A stretch of 64,000 nt of DNA. It comes from an uncultured Porphyromonas sp. (GTDB lineage Bacteria > Bacteroidota > Bacteroidia > Bacteroidales > Porphyromonadaceae). The stretch lies in assembly GCF_938039215.1 (NCBI RefSeq), contig NZ_CALHVI010000056.1, positions 124,001 through 188,000 on the forward strand, written 5' to 3'. The notes under the pieces are model-generated. The model searched no databases, was not told the DNA's origin, and saw only the letters and a program-made list of their open reading frames with translations. Positions 17,019 through 25,943 of the stretch are shown here, one piece after another. Position 1 is the stretch's first letter; every line of letters begins with the position of its first letter. Both the position numbers and the translations under genes were made by a program.

Positions 17019-18902
17019 ATGCTCCAAGTAGATCAGCTCGCCAAGAGCTACGGGGATCGTCTGCTCTTCAGCGACATCACCTTTGGCATCGAGCGAGGAC
17101 AGAAGATCGGACTCATCGCCCCCAATGGTTCGGGGAAGTCTACCCTACTCAAGATCCTCCTCAGCCAAGAAGAAGCCGATAGTGGTAGCGTCATCTATGA
17201 GCGAGATATTCGCCGAGCCTACCTCCCCCAGCTACCCGACCTTCCCGAAGAGGGGACCATCCTCGAAGCCTGCTTCAATCGCTTTGATCCCGTCGCTCAG
17301 CTTACCCTTCAGTGGGAGCAAGCTGTAGAGAAGGGAGATCACGAAGGCATGGAGCGTCTCCTCCCCGAGATGGAGGCACAGGGCGGATGGTCGTATGAGC
17401 AGCGTGCCAAGGAGATCCTCGGTGCTCTAGGCATCCAAGATCACCATCGTCCGATCACGCGCCTCTCTGGCGGTGAACGCAAGCGCATTGCTTTGGCGAG
17501 CACCTTGATCTCACAGCCTGATCTGCTCTTCCTCGATGAGCCTACCAACCATCTTGACCTCAAGAGTATCGAGTGGCTCGAGGGCTACCTTGCTCGCTCG
17601 ACGATGGGGCTACTTCTCATCACCCATGACCGCTACTTCCTCGACCGAGTATGCAATGAGATCCTAGAGATCGACGGAGGGCAAGCCTACCGCTATCGGG
17701 GTAATTACGACTATTACCTCGCTAAGCGTCAAGAGCGCCACGAAGCAGAAGACCAAGCTCGTGAGCGTGCCCTCAACCTCTATCGCCGAGAACTCGAATG
17801 GATGCGCCGTCAGCCTCAAGCCCGTGGGACGAAAGCACAGTACCGCATTGATGCCTTCCACGAGCTAGAGAAGAAGACTGAGGCTCGCCAGCGCATCGAG
17901 CAGGTAGACCTCGGCGGAGCGAAAGGCGGCTACATCGGGAAGAAGATCTTCGAAGCAAAGCACGTCAGCAAGCGCTTTGGCGACAAGGTCATCCTCGAGG
18001 ACTTCAACTATATCTTCGCCCGACATGACAAGGTCGGGATCATCGGAGAGAATGGGGTCGGGAAGACCACCTTCCTCCGCATGCTCCTCGGTGAAGTAGC
18101 TCCCGACAGTGGGAGCTTTGACATCGGCTCGACAGTACGCTTCGGCTACTACAGCCAGACAGCACCCGACTTCGACCCGAAGAAGCGTGTCATCGACATC
18201 GTCCAAGACATCGCAGACGACTTCGTCCTCCCTCAGGGCTCTAACGTCGAGCGTATCTCTGCCAGCCAGATCCTCACCCGCTTCCTCTTCCCTCCCGAGC
18301 GACAGTACACACCCGTGGAGAAGCTCAGCGGCGGTGAGCTCAGACGACTCTACCTCTGCACGATCTTAGTCACGAGTCCGAACTTCCTCATCCTCGACGA
18401 GCCTACCAACGATCTAGACATCCTCACCCTGCAAGCCCTTGAGGAATACCTCTCAGAGTTCGCAGGCTGTGTGCTGATCGTATCGCATGACCGCTTCTTC
18501 ATGGACAAGGTCACGGAGCATCTCTTCTGCTTCGAGGGCGAGGGCAAGGTACGAGACTTCCCCGGTAGCTACACCCTCTATAGAGAAGTGCGTGAAGCCG
18601 AGGAACGGGAGCGTGCCGAGCAAGAGCAGGCTAAGCGCAAGGCCAGTGAGCCCGCACCTACCCCACGCTCCTCTGCAAGTCGTCCTGCACGCCTCTCCTA
18701 TGCCGAGAAGAAGGAACTGGAGGGCATCCTCTCCCGCATCCCTGAGCTGGAGCGAGAGAAGGCAGAGCTCGAAGAGCAGCTTAGCACGGGTACGCTTGCC
18801 CATGATGCACTTATCCAAGCCTCCGAGCGTATCGGTCAGCTCATCGACGAGATGGACGAACTAACCCTTCGCCAATTAGAGCTCGAGGAGAAGGGTAGCT
18901 AA
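17019..18902 (+). CDS. ABC-F family ATPase (Uup/EttA-like)
   Basis: The 627-aa protein contains two ABC domains in tandem without membrane segments, the ABC-F layout. The first domain has APNGSGKSTL, LSGGERKRIALA and LLFLDEPTNHLDL; the second has GENGVGKTTFL, LSGGELRRLYLC and FLILDEPTNDLDI. Between them is the linker (about residues 230-300) with the charged helical pair typical of ribosome-acting ABC-F proteins. The C-terminal 90 residues form a predicted coiled coil after a Pro/Ser-rich hinge, as in Uup. A role in translation or ribosome rescue is expected from the family; antibiotic resistance is not indicated. It lies 11 bp after the NlpC/P60 gene. Confidence 0.9.
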   Translation: MLQVDQLAKSYGDRLLFSDITFGIERGQKIGLIAPNGSGKSTLLKILLSQEEADSGSVIYERDIRRAYLPQLPDLPEEGTILEACFNRFDPVAQLTLQWEQAVEKGDHEGMERLLPEMEAQGGWSYEQRAKEILGALGIQDHHRPITRLSGGERKRIALASTLISQPDLLFLDEPTNHLDLKSIEWLEGYLARSTMGLLLITHDRYFLDRVCNEILEIDGGQAYRYRGNYDYYLAKRQERHEAEDQARERALNLYRRELEWMRRQPQARGTKAQYRIDAFHELEKKTEARQRIEQVDLGGAKGGYIGKKIFEAKHVSKRFGDKVILEDFNYIFARHDKVGIIGENGVGKTTFLRMLLGEVAPDSGSFDIGSTVRFGYYSQTAPDFDPKKRVIDIVQDIADDFVLPQGSNVERISASQILTRFLFPPERQYTPVEKLSGGELRRLYLCTILVTSPNFLILDEPTNDLDILTLQALEEYLSEFAGCVLIVSHDRFFMDKVTEHLFCFEGEGKVRDFPGSYTLYREVREAEERERAEQEQAKRKASEPAPTPRSSASRPARLSYAEKKELEGILSRIPELEREKAELEEQLSTGTLAHDALIQASERIGQLIDEMDELTLRQLELEEKGS

Positions 18903-18957
18903 GCCCCCGTCCTCATCCCAATACCGACTATTATTTTCACCCACTCATATATCGTAT

Positions 18958-20077
18958 ATGATAACGACAGACCAGTTAGGTAGCCTACTGGAGCGCAAGT
19001 CTGCGCTGGGGAGGTACCTTTGACGTCGATAGCCGACGTATCCAACTAGAGGAAGAAGAGCTACGCACCGCTGATCCCGCCTTCTGGGAAGATCGCGAGC
19101 GGGCAGAGGCTCAGATGCGCAAGGTCAAGGATCTTCGTAAGTGGATCGCCTACTACGACGAAGCCGATCGCCTCACCGAAGAAGTTGCTCTTGCCCTAGA
19201 ATACTTCAAGGAGGGGATCACCAGCGAAGAGGAAGTTGATGAGGCTTATGCCCGTGCCATCACCCTCTTTGAGGAAGTGGAGCTCAAGAACATGCTCCGT
19301 GCCGAAGAAGACTCCCTCGGTGCCGTCCTCAAGATCAATGCAGGTGCAGGCGGCACAGAGAGCCAAGACTGGGCCTCGATGCTTGCCCGCATGTACGCTC
19401 GCTATTGCGACAAGCAAGGCTACAAGACCACCATCACCAACTGGCAAGATGGTGAAGAAGCAGGGATCAAGACCATGACCATGCAGGTCGAGGGAGATCA
19501 AGCTTATGGCTTCCTCAAGAGTGAGACGGGCGTGCATCGCCTTGTGCGTATCTCGCCCTACAATGCGCAAGGGAAGCGCATGACGAGCTTTGCCTCTGTC
19601 TTCGTCGTACCACTCGTCGATGACACCATCGAGGTGGAGGTCAATCCTGCGAATATCAGTTGGGACACCTTCCGCTCCAGCGGTGCCGGTGGGCAGAACG
19701 TCAATAAGGTCGAGACGGGTGTTCGTCTTCGCTATAAGTACAAGGACCCTGAGACGGGTGTCGAGGAGGAGATCATCATCGAGAACACCGAGACACGCTC
19801 CCAGACCGACAATCGTGAGAATGCCATGCGACTACTTCGCTCCCAGCTCTACGACAAGGAGCTAGAGCGAAGACGGCGAGCACAAGCCGAAGTCGAAGCA
19901 GGCAAGAAGAAGATCGAATGGGGCGCACAGATACGAAGCTATGTCTTCGATGACCGTCGTGTGAAGGACCACCGCACGGGCTACCAGACCTCCAATGTCG
20001 GAGCTGTGATGGATGGGGACATCGATGACTTCATCAAGGCCTATCTGATGGAATTCGCCACCAAGGACGAAGAGTAA
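18958..20077 (+). CDS. prfB: peptide chain release factor 2, expressed by programmed +1 frameshift
   Basis: RF2 recognises UGA and UAA stop codons and triggers peptide release. The gene is read as 18958-19020 joined to 19022-20077. Codons GGG AGG TAC CTT are followed by in-frame TGA (19021-19023) and C, the classic CTT-TGA-C slippery stop with a Shine-Dalgarno-like GGGGAGG three bases upstream. After +1 slippage the frame continues as DVDSRRIQLEEEELR. The complete protein is 372 aa. The catalytic GGQ is at 244-246 (SGAGGQNVNK). The stop-recognition tripeptide, SPF in E. coli at 205-207, is SPY here at 199-201. Annotating only the downstream open frame (from 19115) would miss about 50 N-terminal residues. 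Confidence 0.95.
18997..19024 (+). promoter_or_regulatory. prfB: prfB autoregulatory +1 frameshift site
   Basis: Internal SD-like GGGGAGG (19008-19014 region), spacer TAC, slippery CTT, stop TGA (19021-19023) and following C. When RF2 is low the ribosome pauses at UGA and slips +1, restoring synthesis. The layout is the canonical one. Confidence 0.93.
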
Positions 20078-20109
20078 TTCTTCAGCTCTCCTAGCGAAGA
20101 GAAAAAAGA

Positions 20110-20193
20110 ACCCTACCGTAGGTCGCCGAAAAAACCTACTGTAGGTCGTCGAGCAAACCTACTGTGGGTCGCATGAGCGACCCACAGTAGGTT
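20110..20193 (+). repeat. four-palindrome element B (23-bp pitch)
   Basis: Four 15-mers are centred at 20117, 20140, 20163 and 20186, exactly 23 bp apart, with core triplets CCG, CTG, CTG, CAG. Linker 1 (GCCGAAAA) is identical to linker 1 of element A. Units 2 and 3 are each nearly the reverse complement of unit 4. The element begins after an A-rich run and ends in GGTTTTTTT, so it could also act as a terminator for prfB. A weaker fifth unit (GCCTTACCATAGGTC, centre 20208) follows at 22 bp. Confidence 0.9.
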
Positions 20194-20403
20194 TTTTTGC
20201 GCCTTACCATAGGTCTCATCTAAGAGCTGGGAAGGCTCGTCATCAGAGTGCTTATACAGAGGGAGATCCGTCTCAGCCTATCTCCTCATCCGACGAATAC
20301 TTAGCTGCTCCATCTCTCCTTCTGTCCCGCTCATAAGGCTCCTAGCCTAAGCCTTTACTCCAGCTGCTTACAGCTCGAGCACGAGTAGCTCGTTTAATTT
20401 AAC

Positions 20404-20411
20404 TACCTTTG
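20404..20411 (+). promoter_or_regulatory. -7 box (TACCTTTG) upstream of pnp
   Basis: Exact TAnnTTTG match 41 bp before the pnp ATG. No clear -33 element. Confidence 0.5.
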
Positions 20412-20451
20412 TGCCGATTTTAAAAGGACTTATCAATCAATTAAAGAAGAA

Positions 20452-22617
20452 ATGCTACAGCCAATTAGCAAGACCATCACACTGCCCGATGGAAGAGAGA
20501 TCGTCATCGAGACAGGCAAGCTTGCCAAGCAAGCCGACGGATCGGTAGAAGTACGCATGGGAAACACCGTCCTTCTGGCCACCGTCTGTGCCGCTAAGGA
20601 TGCAAACCCTGGGGTAGACTTCATGCCCCTACAAGTAGAATACAAGGAGAAGTATGCCTCATTCGGGCGCTTCCCTGGTGGATTTACCCGCCGCGAAGGC
20701 AAGGCTTCGGACTATGAGATCCTGACCTGCCGCCTCGTAGACCGTGCTCTACGTCCCCTCTTCCCCGATGACTACCACGCAGAGGTCTTCGTCAACGTCC
20801 TGCTCTTCTCGACGGATGGTGTCGATATGCCCGATGCTCTAGCGGGTCTTGCTGCTTCGGCTGCTCTGGCTGTCTCAGATATCCCCTTCAACGGACCTAT
20901 CAGCGAAGTGCGTGTAGCACGTGTTGATGGCGAGTTCGTCATCAACCCTACCTTCGAACAGCTCAAGAGAGCCGACATCGAACTGATGGTCGGCGCTACC
21001 CTCGACAACATCATGATGGTCGAAGGGGAAATGCAGGAAGTGCAGGAAGCTGAAATGCTAGAAGCCATCAAGGTAGCTCACGAAGCGATCAAGGTACAGT
21101 GCCAGGCTCAGCTCGAACTCTCTGAAGCTGTCGGTAAGCTCGTCAAGCGTACCTATTGCCACGAAGAGAACGACGAAGATCTTCGCAAGGATGTACACGA
21201 AGCCTGCTACGCTAAGGCTTATGCTGTAGCTACCTCCGGCACGGACAAGCACGCTCGTGCAGAAGCCTTCGAAGCGATCGTCGAAGAGTATAAGACGAAG
21301 TTCACCGAAGAAGAACTAGAGACCAAGGCTCCGCTGATCGCTCGCTACTACCACGATGTAGAGAAGGAAGCTATGCGCCGTGCTATCCTTGACGAAGGTA
21401 AGCGCCTCGACGGTCGTAAGACCACCGAGATCCGTCCTATCTGGATCGAAACGGATTACCTCCCAGGGCCTCACGGTTCGGCTGTCTTCACCCGTGGTGA
21501 GACTCAGTCTCTGACAACCGTCACCCTCGGTACGAAGAGCGATGAGAAGCTCGTCGACGATGTCCTGAACTATGGTAAGGAGCGTTTCCTCCTCCACTAT
21601 AACTTCCCTCCTTTCTCCACCGGCGAAGCTCGTCCACAGCGTGGTGTCGGCCGTCGTGAGATCGGTCACGGGAACCTTGCCCACCGTGCCCTCAAGCGCA
21701 TGCTCCCCGCAGACTACCCTTATGTCATCCGTGTCGTCTCTGACATCCTTGAGTCTAATGGCTCATCCTCGATGGCTACGGTCTGCGCTGGTACGCTCGC
21801 TCTGCGTGATGCTGGGGTGCCCATCCAGAAGCCTGTATCAGGTATCGCCATGGGTCTGATCTCCGAAAACAAGGGTACGAACTACGCTATCCTCTCCGAC
21901 ATCCTTGGTGACGAAGACCACCTCGGAGATATGGACTTCAAGGTCACGGGTACCGCTGACGGGATCACTGCTACACAGATGGACATCAAGGTAGATGGTC
22001 TTAGCTACGAGATCCTAGAGCGTGCACTTGCTCAGGCTCGTGAAGGTCGTCTCCACATCCTCGGTAAGATCCTCGAAGCTCAGCCCGAGACTCGTGATGA
22101 CCTCAAGCCACACGCTCCACGTATCGTCACCCTACGTATCGGTAAGGAATTCATCGGTGCTGTCATCGGCCCTGGTGGTAAGATCATCCAAGGTATGCAG
22201 GAGAAGAGCGGTGCCTCTATCAGCATCGAAGAAGTCGATGGTATGGGTGTCGTCGAGATCAGCGCTTCGAACAAGGATGCTATCGACACCGCTGTCGGCC
22301 TGATCAAGGGCATCGTCGCTATGCCTGAGGTAGGTGAAGTCTATCTGGGTAAGATCTCTTCGGTCATGCCTTACGGTTGCTTCGTAGAATTCCTCCCAGG
22401 TAAGGATGGTCTCCTTCACATCTCTGAGATCGACTGGAAGCGCTACGAAAAGATCGAAGACACCGACCTGCAGGAAGGTCAGGAAGTCGAGATCAAGCTC
22501 ATCGACATCGACCAGAAGACGGGTAAGTTCAAGCTCAGCCGTCGTGCCCTCCTCCCCAAGCCCGAAGGCTACAAGGAACCAGAGCGTCGTCCACGTCCAG
22601 AGCGTCGCCCTCGCTAA
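20452..22617 (+). CDS. pnp: polyribonucleotide nucleotidyltransferase (PNPase)
   Basis: The 721-aa enzyme degrades RNA 3'-5' by phosphorolysis and takes part in mRNA turnover. Two RNase PH domains are visible. The first has GNTVLLATVCAAKD and FMPLQVEYKEKYASFGR followed by GGFTRREGKASDYE; the second has FTRGETQSLTTVTLG and YNFPPFSTGEARPQ. These are followed by a KH domain (GAVIGPGGKIIQGMQEK near residue 570) and an S1 domain (GKISSVMPYGCFVEFLPGKDG near 632). The C-terminal tail is basic and Pro/Arg-rich. Length and domain order are normal. The coding sequence is visibly strongly codon-biased, as expected for a highly expressed gene. It has its own promoter and terminator. Confidence 0.97.
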   Translation: MLQPISKTITLPDGREIVIETGKLAKQADGSVEVRMGNTVLLATVCAAKDANPGVDFMPLQVEYKEKYASFGRFPGGFTRREGKASDYEILTCRLVDRALRPLFPDDYHAEVFVNVLLFSTDGVDMPDALAGLAASAALAVSDIPFNGPISEVRVARVDGEFVINPTFEQLKRADIELMVGATLDNIMMVEGEMQEVQEAEMLEAIKVAHEAIKVQCQAQLELSEAVGKLVKRTYCHEENDEDLRKDVHEACYAKAYAVATSGTDKHARAEAFEAIVEEYKTKFTEEELETKAPLIARYYHDVEKEAMRRAILDEGKRLDGRKTTEIRPIWIETDYLPGPHGSAVFTRGETQSLTTVTLGTKSDEKLVDDVLNYGKERFLLHYNFPPFSTGEARPQRGVGRREIGHGNLAHRALKRMLPADYPYVIRVVSDILESNGSSSMATVCAGTLALRDAGVPIQKPVSGIAMGLISENKGTNYAILSDILGDEDHLGDMDFKVTGTADGITATQMDIKVDGLSYEILERALAQAREGRLHILGKILEAQPETRDDLKPHAPRIVTLRIGKEFIGAVIGPGGKIIQGMQEKSGASISIEEVDGMGVVEISASNKDAIDTAVGLIKGIVAMPEVGEVYLGKISSVMPYGCFVEFLPGKDGLLHISEIDWKRYEKIEDTDLQEGQEVEIKLIDIDQKTGKFKLSRRALLPKPEGYKEPERRPRPERRPR

Positions 22618-22666
22618 CCAACCAAGAGAGAGAGGACTAACCTCCTCCTCAATACGCTAAGTCAAT

Positions 22667-22720
22667 GAAAAGCTCCTGAAGTCTCCGCACTCATCTTCGG
22701 GGCATTCAGGAGCTTTTCTC
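22667..22720 (+). terminator. terminator after pnp
   Basis: Arms AAAAGCTCCTGAA (22668-22680) and TTCAGGAGCTTTT (22705-22717) enclose a 24-nt loop; the T-run completes a Rho-independent terminator. Confidence 0.85.
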
Positions 22721-22752
22721 GTAAGCGTTTCGTCATGTACGGAATTATTACG

Positions 22753-22759
22753 TACTTTG
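22753..22759 (+). promoter_or_regulatory. possible -7 box variant (TACTTTG) for the small membrane protein gene
   Basis: TACTTTG is one base shorter than TAnnTTTG. It lies 42 bp before ATG 22802, after the pnp terminator, and the same variant precedes the oxidoreductase operon at 29079. Weak evidence. Confidence 0.3.
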
Positions 22760-22801
22760 CACATAGAGAACATACACATAAACATAGTACTTAGAGACAT
22801 T

Positions 22802-22966
22802 ATGAAGCAGTATATCGGTGTCATCGTGATGCTTATCGGAGCTCTTCTTCAGCTCTTCACTTACTTTACTGATCAAGTTGAACAGGCTAATATCTACCTA
22901 GGCACAGGGCTTGCACTTGTGATCGTTGGCTACATCGCCCACATCTTCATCAGTAAGAAGAGCTAG
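22802..22966 (+). CDS. small two-helix membrane protein
   Basis: The 54-aa product (MKQYIGVIVMLIGALLQL...) has two hydrophobic helices, about residues 4-20 and 30-48, joined by a short polar loop and ending in a Lys-Lys-Ser tail. I do not recognise a family. The gene stands alone between the pnp terminator and its own strong terminator (22996-23038), which argues that it is a real, separately transcribed gene. An upstream in-frame TTG at 22757 would overlap the likely promoter, so ATG 22802 is used. Membrane location is predicted; function unknown. Confidence 0.65.
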   Translation: MKQYIGVIVMLIGALLQLFTYFTDQVEQANIYLGTGLALVIVGYIAHIFISKKS

Positions 22967-22995
22967 ATCTGCTCGACAGCATACAAGCAGCTAAC

Positions 22996-23038
22996 GAGGG
23001 CTATCCAGTCATGACTGGGTAGCCCTCATCTTTTTTTT
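22996..23038 (+). terminator. terminator after the small membrane protein gene
   Basis: Arms GAGGGCTA...CCAGT and ACTGG...TAGCCCTC (22996-23027) form a long stem, followed by eight T residues (23031-23038). Confidence 0.9.
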
Positions 23039-23107
23039 ATACAGAGGCAAGCAACTAGATACACGGGCTAACAACGAAGAGATTATAGGCAATAGGCTAA
23101 TTCTTCG

Positions 23108-23115
23108 TAGCTTTG
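23108..23115 (+). promoter_or_regulatory. -7 box (TAGCTTTG) upstream of fmt
   Basis: Matches TAnnTTTG 27 bp before ATG 23143. It excludes an in-frame TTG start at 23113, which lies inside the box. Confidence 0.5.
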
Positions 23116-23142
23116 CCCCGTCTAAATAGAGACCTTCAAGCA

Positions 23143-24096
23143 ATGAAAAAAGACGAACTACGTATCATCTATATGGCGACGGCAGACTTCGCTCTCCCTT
23201 CGCTCCAGAGCCTCGTCGAAGGAGGCTATAATGTCGTCGCTGTAGTCACCATGCCCGACAAGCCCGCAGGACGTGGGCAGAAGCTCCAAGCAAGCAAGAT
23301 CAAGACCTACGCTCTTAGCCAGGGGCTAGAGGTGCTTCAGCCCGAGCGACTCAAGGATGAAGCCTTCGTGCATCGCCTCGAAGAGCTACGCCCCGATCTC
23401 GGGATCGTCGTAGCCTTCCGCATGCTTCCCGAGGTCGTCTGGTCTCTGCCTCGCCTAGGGACGATCAACCTCCACGGCTCACTCCTTCCCCGCTATAGAG
23501 GGGCAGCTCCCATCCACTGGGCGATCATCCGAGGAGAGACCGAGACAGGTGTGACGACCTTCCGCCTGAAGCACGAGCTGGATACGGGAGACATACTCCT
23601 TCAGGCCCGACTTCCTATTGCACCCGAAGATAATGTAGGCAAGATCCACGACGAACTGATGCTACTTGGGGCTAAGACGCTCCTTGCTACCGTCGACCTC
23701 TTCCTCCAAGATGAGGAGCCCAAGGCTCAGCCTCAGACGAGCTACGACATCACTCCGACCTCTGCCCCCAAGCTCACCAAGGAGAATACCGAGCTCCATT
23801 GGGATCGTCCCGCACGTGAGCTCCACAACCAAGTACGTGGGCTCTCCCCCTACCCTGCTGCTTGGTGTACGCTCTCGTTTGAAGGGCAGGAGCCTATGAC
23901 CTTCAAGATCCTAGAGACAGCTGTGCTCTCTGATAAACTGCCCTCTGTAGAGCATCCTCTTGGACAGATCATCGCAGGCAAGCATAGCCTAGAGATCCAG
24001 ACCTCTGAAGGGCGACTAGAGATCAAGGTACTACAGCCAGCTGGGAAGAAGGCTATGCCTGCCTCTGCCTTCCTCAATGGTCTAAGAGCCAAGTAA
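23143..24096 (+). CDS. fmt: methionyl-tRNA formyltransferase
   Basis: The 317-aa enzyme formylates Met-tRNAfMet using 10-formyl-THF, allowing translation initiation. Visible motifs: IIYMATADFALPSLQSL at the N terminus, PDKPAGRGQKLQASKIK, the catalytic region GTINLHGSLLPRYRGAAPIH (Asn, His and SLLPxxxG) and ELDTGDILLQ with the catalytic Asp. The C-terminal OB-like domain contains RELHNQVRGLSPYPAAW. Length is normal. ATG 23143 (MKKDELRI) is chosen because the promoter box overlaps the upstream TTG. The gene ends before a strong shared terminator at 24147-24196. Confidence 0.95.
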   Translation: MKKDELRIIYMATADFALPSLQSLVEGGYNVVAVVTMPDKPAGRGQKLQASKIKTYALSQGLEVLQPERLKDEAFVHRLEELRPDLGIVVAFRMLPEVVWSLPRLGTINLHGSLLPRYRGAAPIHWAIIRGETETGVTTFRLKHELDTGDILLQARLPIAPEDNVGKIHDELMLLGAKTLLATVDLFLQDEEPKAQPQTSYDITPTSAPKLTKENTELHWDRPARELHNQVRGLSPYPAAWCTLSFEGQEPMTFKILETAVLSDKLPSVEHPLGQIIAGKHSLEIQTSEGRLEIKVLQPAGKKAMPASAFLNGLRAK

Positions 24097-24146
24097 GGGG
24101 GACAGCAGTCTAAGGCTAACCACACGAAGCCTCAGACTTCTACACA

Positions 24147-24196
24147 AAGGCACTGGGCCGACTACCTCACGATGGAGGTAGTCGGCCCAGTGCCTT
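24147..24196. terminator. bidirectional terminator between fmt and the TPR lipoprotein gene
   Basis: Perfect inverted repeat with 22-bp arms, 24147-24168 and 24175-24196, and a 6-nt loop (ACGATG). It lies between convergent genes (fmt plus, TPR lipoprotein minus) and can serve both, though U-runs are weak on each side. Confidence 0.85.
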
Positions 24197-24215
24197 CGTA
24201 TATAGGGAGATTAGA

Positions 24216-25919
24216 CTAGTGCATGCGGAGGAGCTGCGTGAAGTCTCTCATCCCACGTAGGCGAGCAAACTCGAGGTCATAGTCGATACGGGATGCGAGG
24301 CTTGGATCCTTCTGCAGAGCCTTCTGGAGTGAAGCGATAGCAAGCGAAGCATCACCCATACGAGCAGCGACGATAGCACGAAGATAGTCCGTCGTAGCAT
24401 CGGGCTTAGCAATAGCTTCGAGGGTCTTCACAGCCTTGCTGTAGTTGCGGTTGAGGATCTGAGCTACAGCAGCATTGTTGGTCGTGACATCGCCATAAGC
24501 CGTCTCAGCCTTGGCATAGTCACCCTGACGCAGGTAGAGGTAGCCGAGTGCATCGCCGACACCTGGGAGAGCGCTCCCTTCAGCCATGAGCGAAGTAGCC
24601 TTCGACAGATCACCATCCTTGAGGGCAAGGAGACCAAGGTTTACCTTAGCTTCAGCATTGTCCTTCAGCTTGAGAGCACGATCGAACCACACATGAGCAG
24701 ACTCATAGTCACCACGCTGTAGGCAGAGTGAACCGACATTGTTGAACGAGCGGTAGTCCTTAGGATACTTCTGCATCGTGAGCTTGTAGATGCTCTCCTT
24801 CTGCGCAGCATCATCCGTGAGAGTAGCAGCGTAGAGTAGCTCTTCGACGGTCAGTGCGCTGGGGTACTTGGCTAGCGTTTCCTGGATCTCAGCATCGCTC
24901 TTACCGATGATCTTCACGTTAGCGATGAGGCGAGAGCGACGGAGCTTAGGCAGGACTTCGTCAGCGAGCTTGCTGAAGACGGCAGAGATATTGCGGATCT
25001 CATGCTCACGCTGCTCGGGGTCTGGATACATGCTTAGGACACGAAGCACGAGATCCTTGTCTTGGAAGTTGCTCTGCTCGACGAGCTGCTTGAAGCCTTC
25101 CCAGTCCTGAGCAGTATAGTGAGCATCGATCTCGACATCCGACATCTTCTGCTTCTTGAAGTCGCTCTTGAGCTTAGCCGTGGTATTCTTCTCACGTGAA
25201 GCACTGAGCTTCTCATTCAGCTCCTTACCACCATCGGGAGAAGCATAAGCCTGCACTTCTACGGAGACTTCCTGATTAGGAGTTTCCTTAGCATTCTGCA
25301 CGGTGTACTTCCACTCCTGGACTTCATCCTTGTTGAGCTCAGAGGTACGAACGTTGGACTGCTGGATGAGGAACATGATGTTAGCATCATAAGCCTCCTT
25401 GACGATACGCTGGAAGCCATCAGGAGCGATGACGGGCGACACACCTGCCAGCGTAGCAAGAGCTTCGGTAGCGATGACACCATCAGCGACCTTCAGTTCG
25501 GGGAGCTTGACCTCACGGCTACCCTGCTTTCCCTTGAAGTTGAGGTAGAGTTCACTCTTAGCCATCGCAGGGACATAGGGCAGGGAGAAGTTCACCGTAG
25601 CATTCGAGCCATTGGTATAGTAGACGATGCGGTCATTACCATAGACCTTCTCACCCTGGAAAGTCGTACCAGCAGCCCACTTCTCGCCACCTTGGTAGCG
25701 GAGGATGGGGACGACGGTGAGGACGGCATTCTTGGGGAACCACTTCGCTGGGAAGGTGAGGTGGACAGCCACGGGGACTTTCCCACCTACTACTTCGAGA
25801 GGCTGGGGCTCAGCCTTGACCAGGTCTGCCGTCATGGGACGAAGCTTCTGGCTACAGCTACTACCGGCCAGGAGGACAGCTGCCGAAGCGAGGGCAACTG
25901 CAATTACGTGCTTAGACAT
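24216..25919 (-). CDS. lipoprotein with OmpA-like region and TPR repeats
   Basis: The 567-aa product has a lipoprotein signal (ALASAAVLLAGSSC, Cys about residue 23). The first 170 residues are beta-rich. Residues near 220-250 (VEVQAYASPDGGKELNEKLSASREK) look like the peptidoglycan-binding core of an OmpA C-terminal domain, and the last 200 residues consist of TPR-like helical pairs (FNNVGSLCLQRGDYESAHVWFDRALKL, split over two helices). I know similar lipoproteins in Porphyromonas and Bacteroides but no established function. Outer-membrane/periplasm location and scaffold role are inference. It follows the YfhO gene by 24 bp and is probably cotranscribed with it. Confidence 0.75.
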   Translation of the reverse strand: MSKHVIAVALASAAVLLAGSSCSQKLRPMTADLVKAEPQPLEVVGGKVPVAVHLTFPAKWFPKNAVLTVVPILRYQGGEKWAAGTTFQGEKVYGNDRIVYYTNGSNATVNFSLPYVPAMAKSELYLNFKGKQGSREVKLPELKVADGVIATEALATLAGVSPVIAPDGFQRIVKEAYDANIMFLIQQSNVRTSELNKDEVQEWKYTVQNAKETPNQEVSVEVQAYASPDGGKELNEKLSASREKNTTAKLKSDFKKQKMSDVEIDAHYTAQDWEGFKQLVEQSNFQDKDLVLRVLSMYPDPEQREHEIRNISAVFSKLADEVLPKLRRSRLIANVKIIGKSDAEIQETLAKYPSALTVEELLYAATLTDDAAQKESIYKLTMQKYPKDYRSFNNVGSLCLQRGDYESAHVWFDRALKLKDNAEAKVNLGLLALKDGDLSKATSLMAEGSALPGVGDALGYLYLRQGDYAKAETAYGDVTTNNAAVAQILNRNYSKAVKTLEAIAKPDATTDYLRAIVAARMGDASLAIASLQKALQKDPSLASRIDYDLEFARLRGMRDFTQLLRMH

Positions 25920-25943
25920 TTCTGATTGAGATATAATGAAGGA

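Larger units (their letters stand above)
20078..20451. other. intergenic region prfB-pnp (374 bp) with element B
   Basis: Between two plus-strand genes. It holds the repeat element at 20110-20193, a possible degenerate fifth unit at 20201-20215 and the pnp promoter box at 20404. No gene is seen. Confidence 0.7.

Noticed and set aside
19115..20077. prfB annotated as a 320-aa open frame
   Set aside because: The reading frame continues upstream to a +1 frameshift site and ATG 18958, giving full-length RF2.
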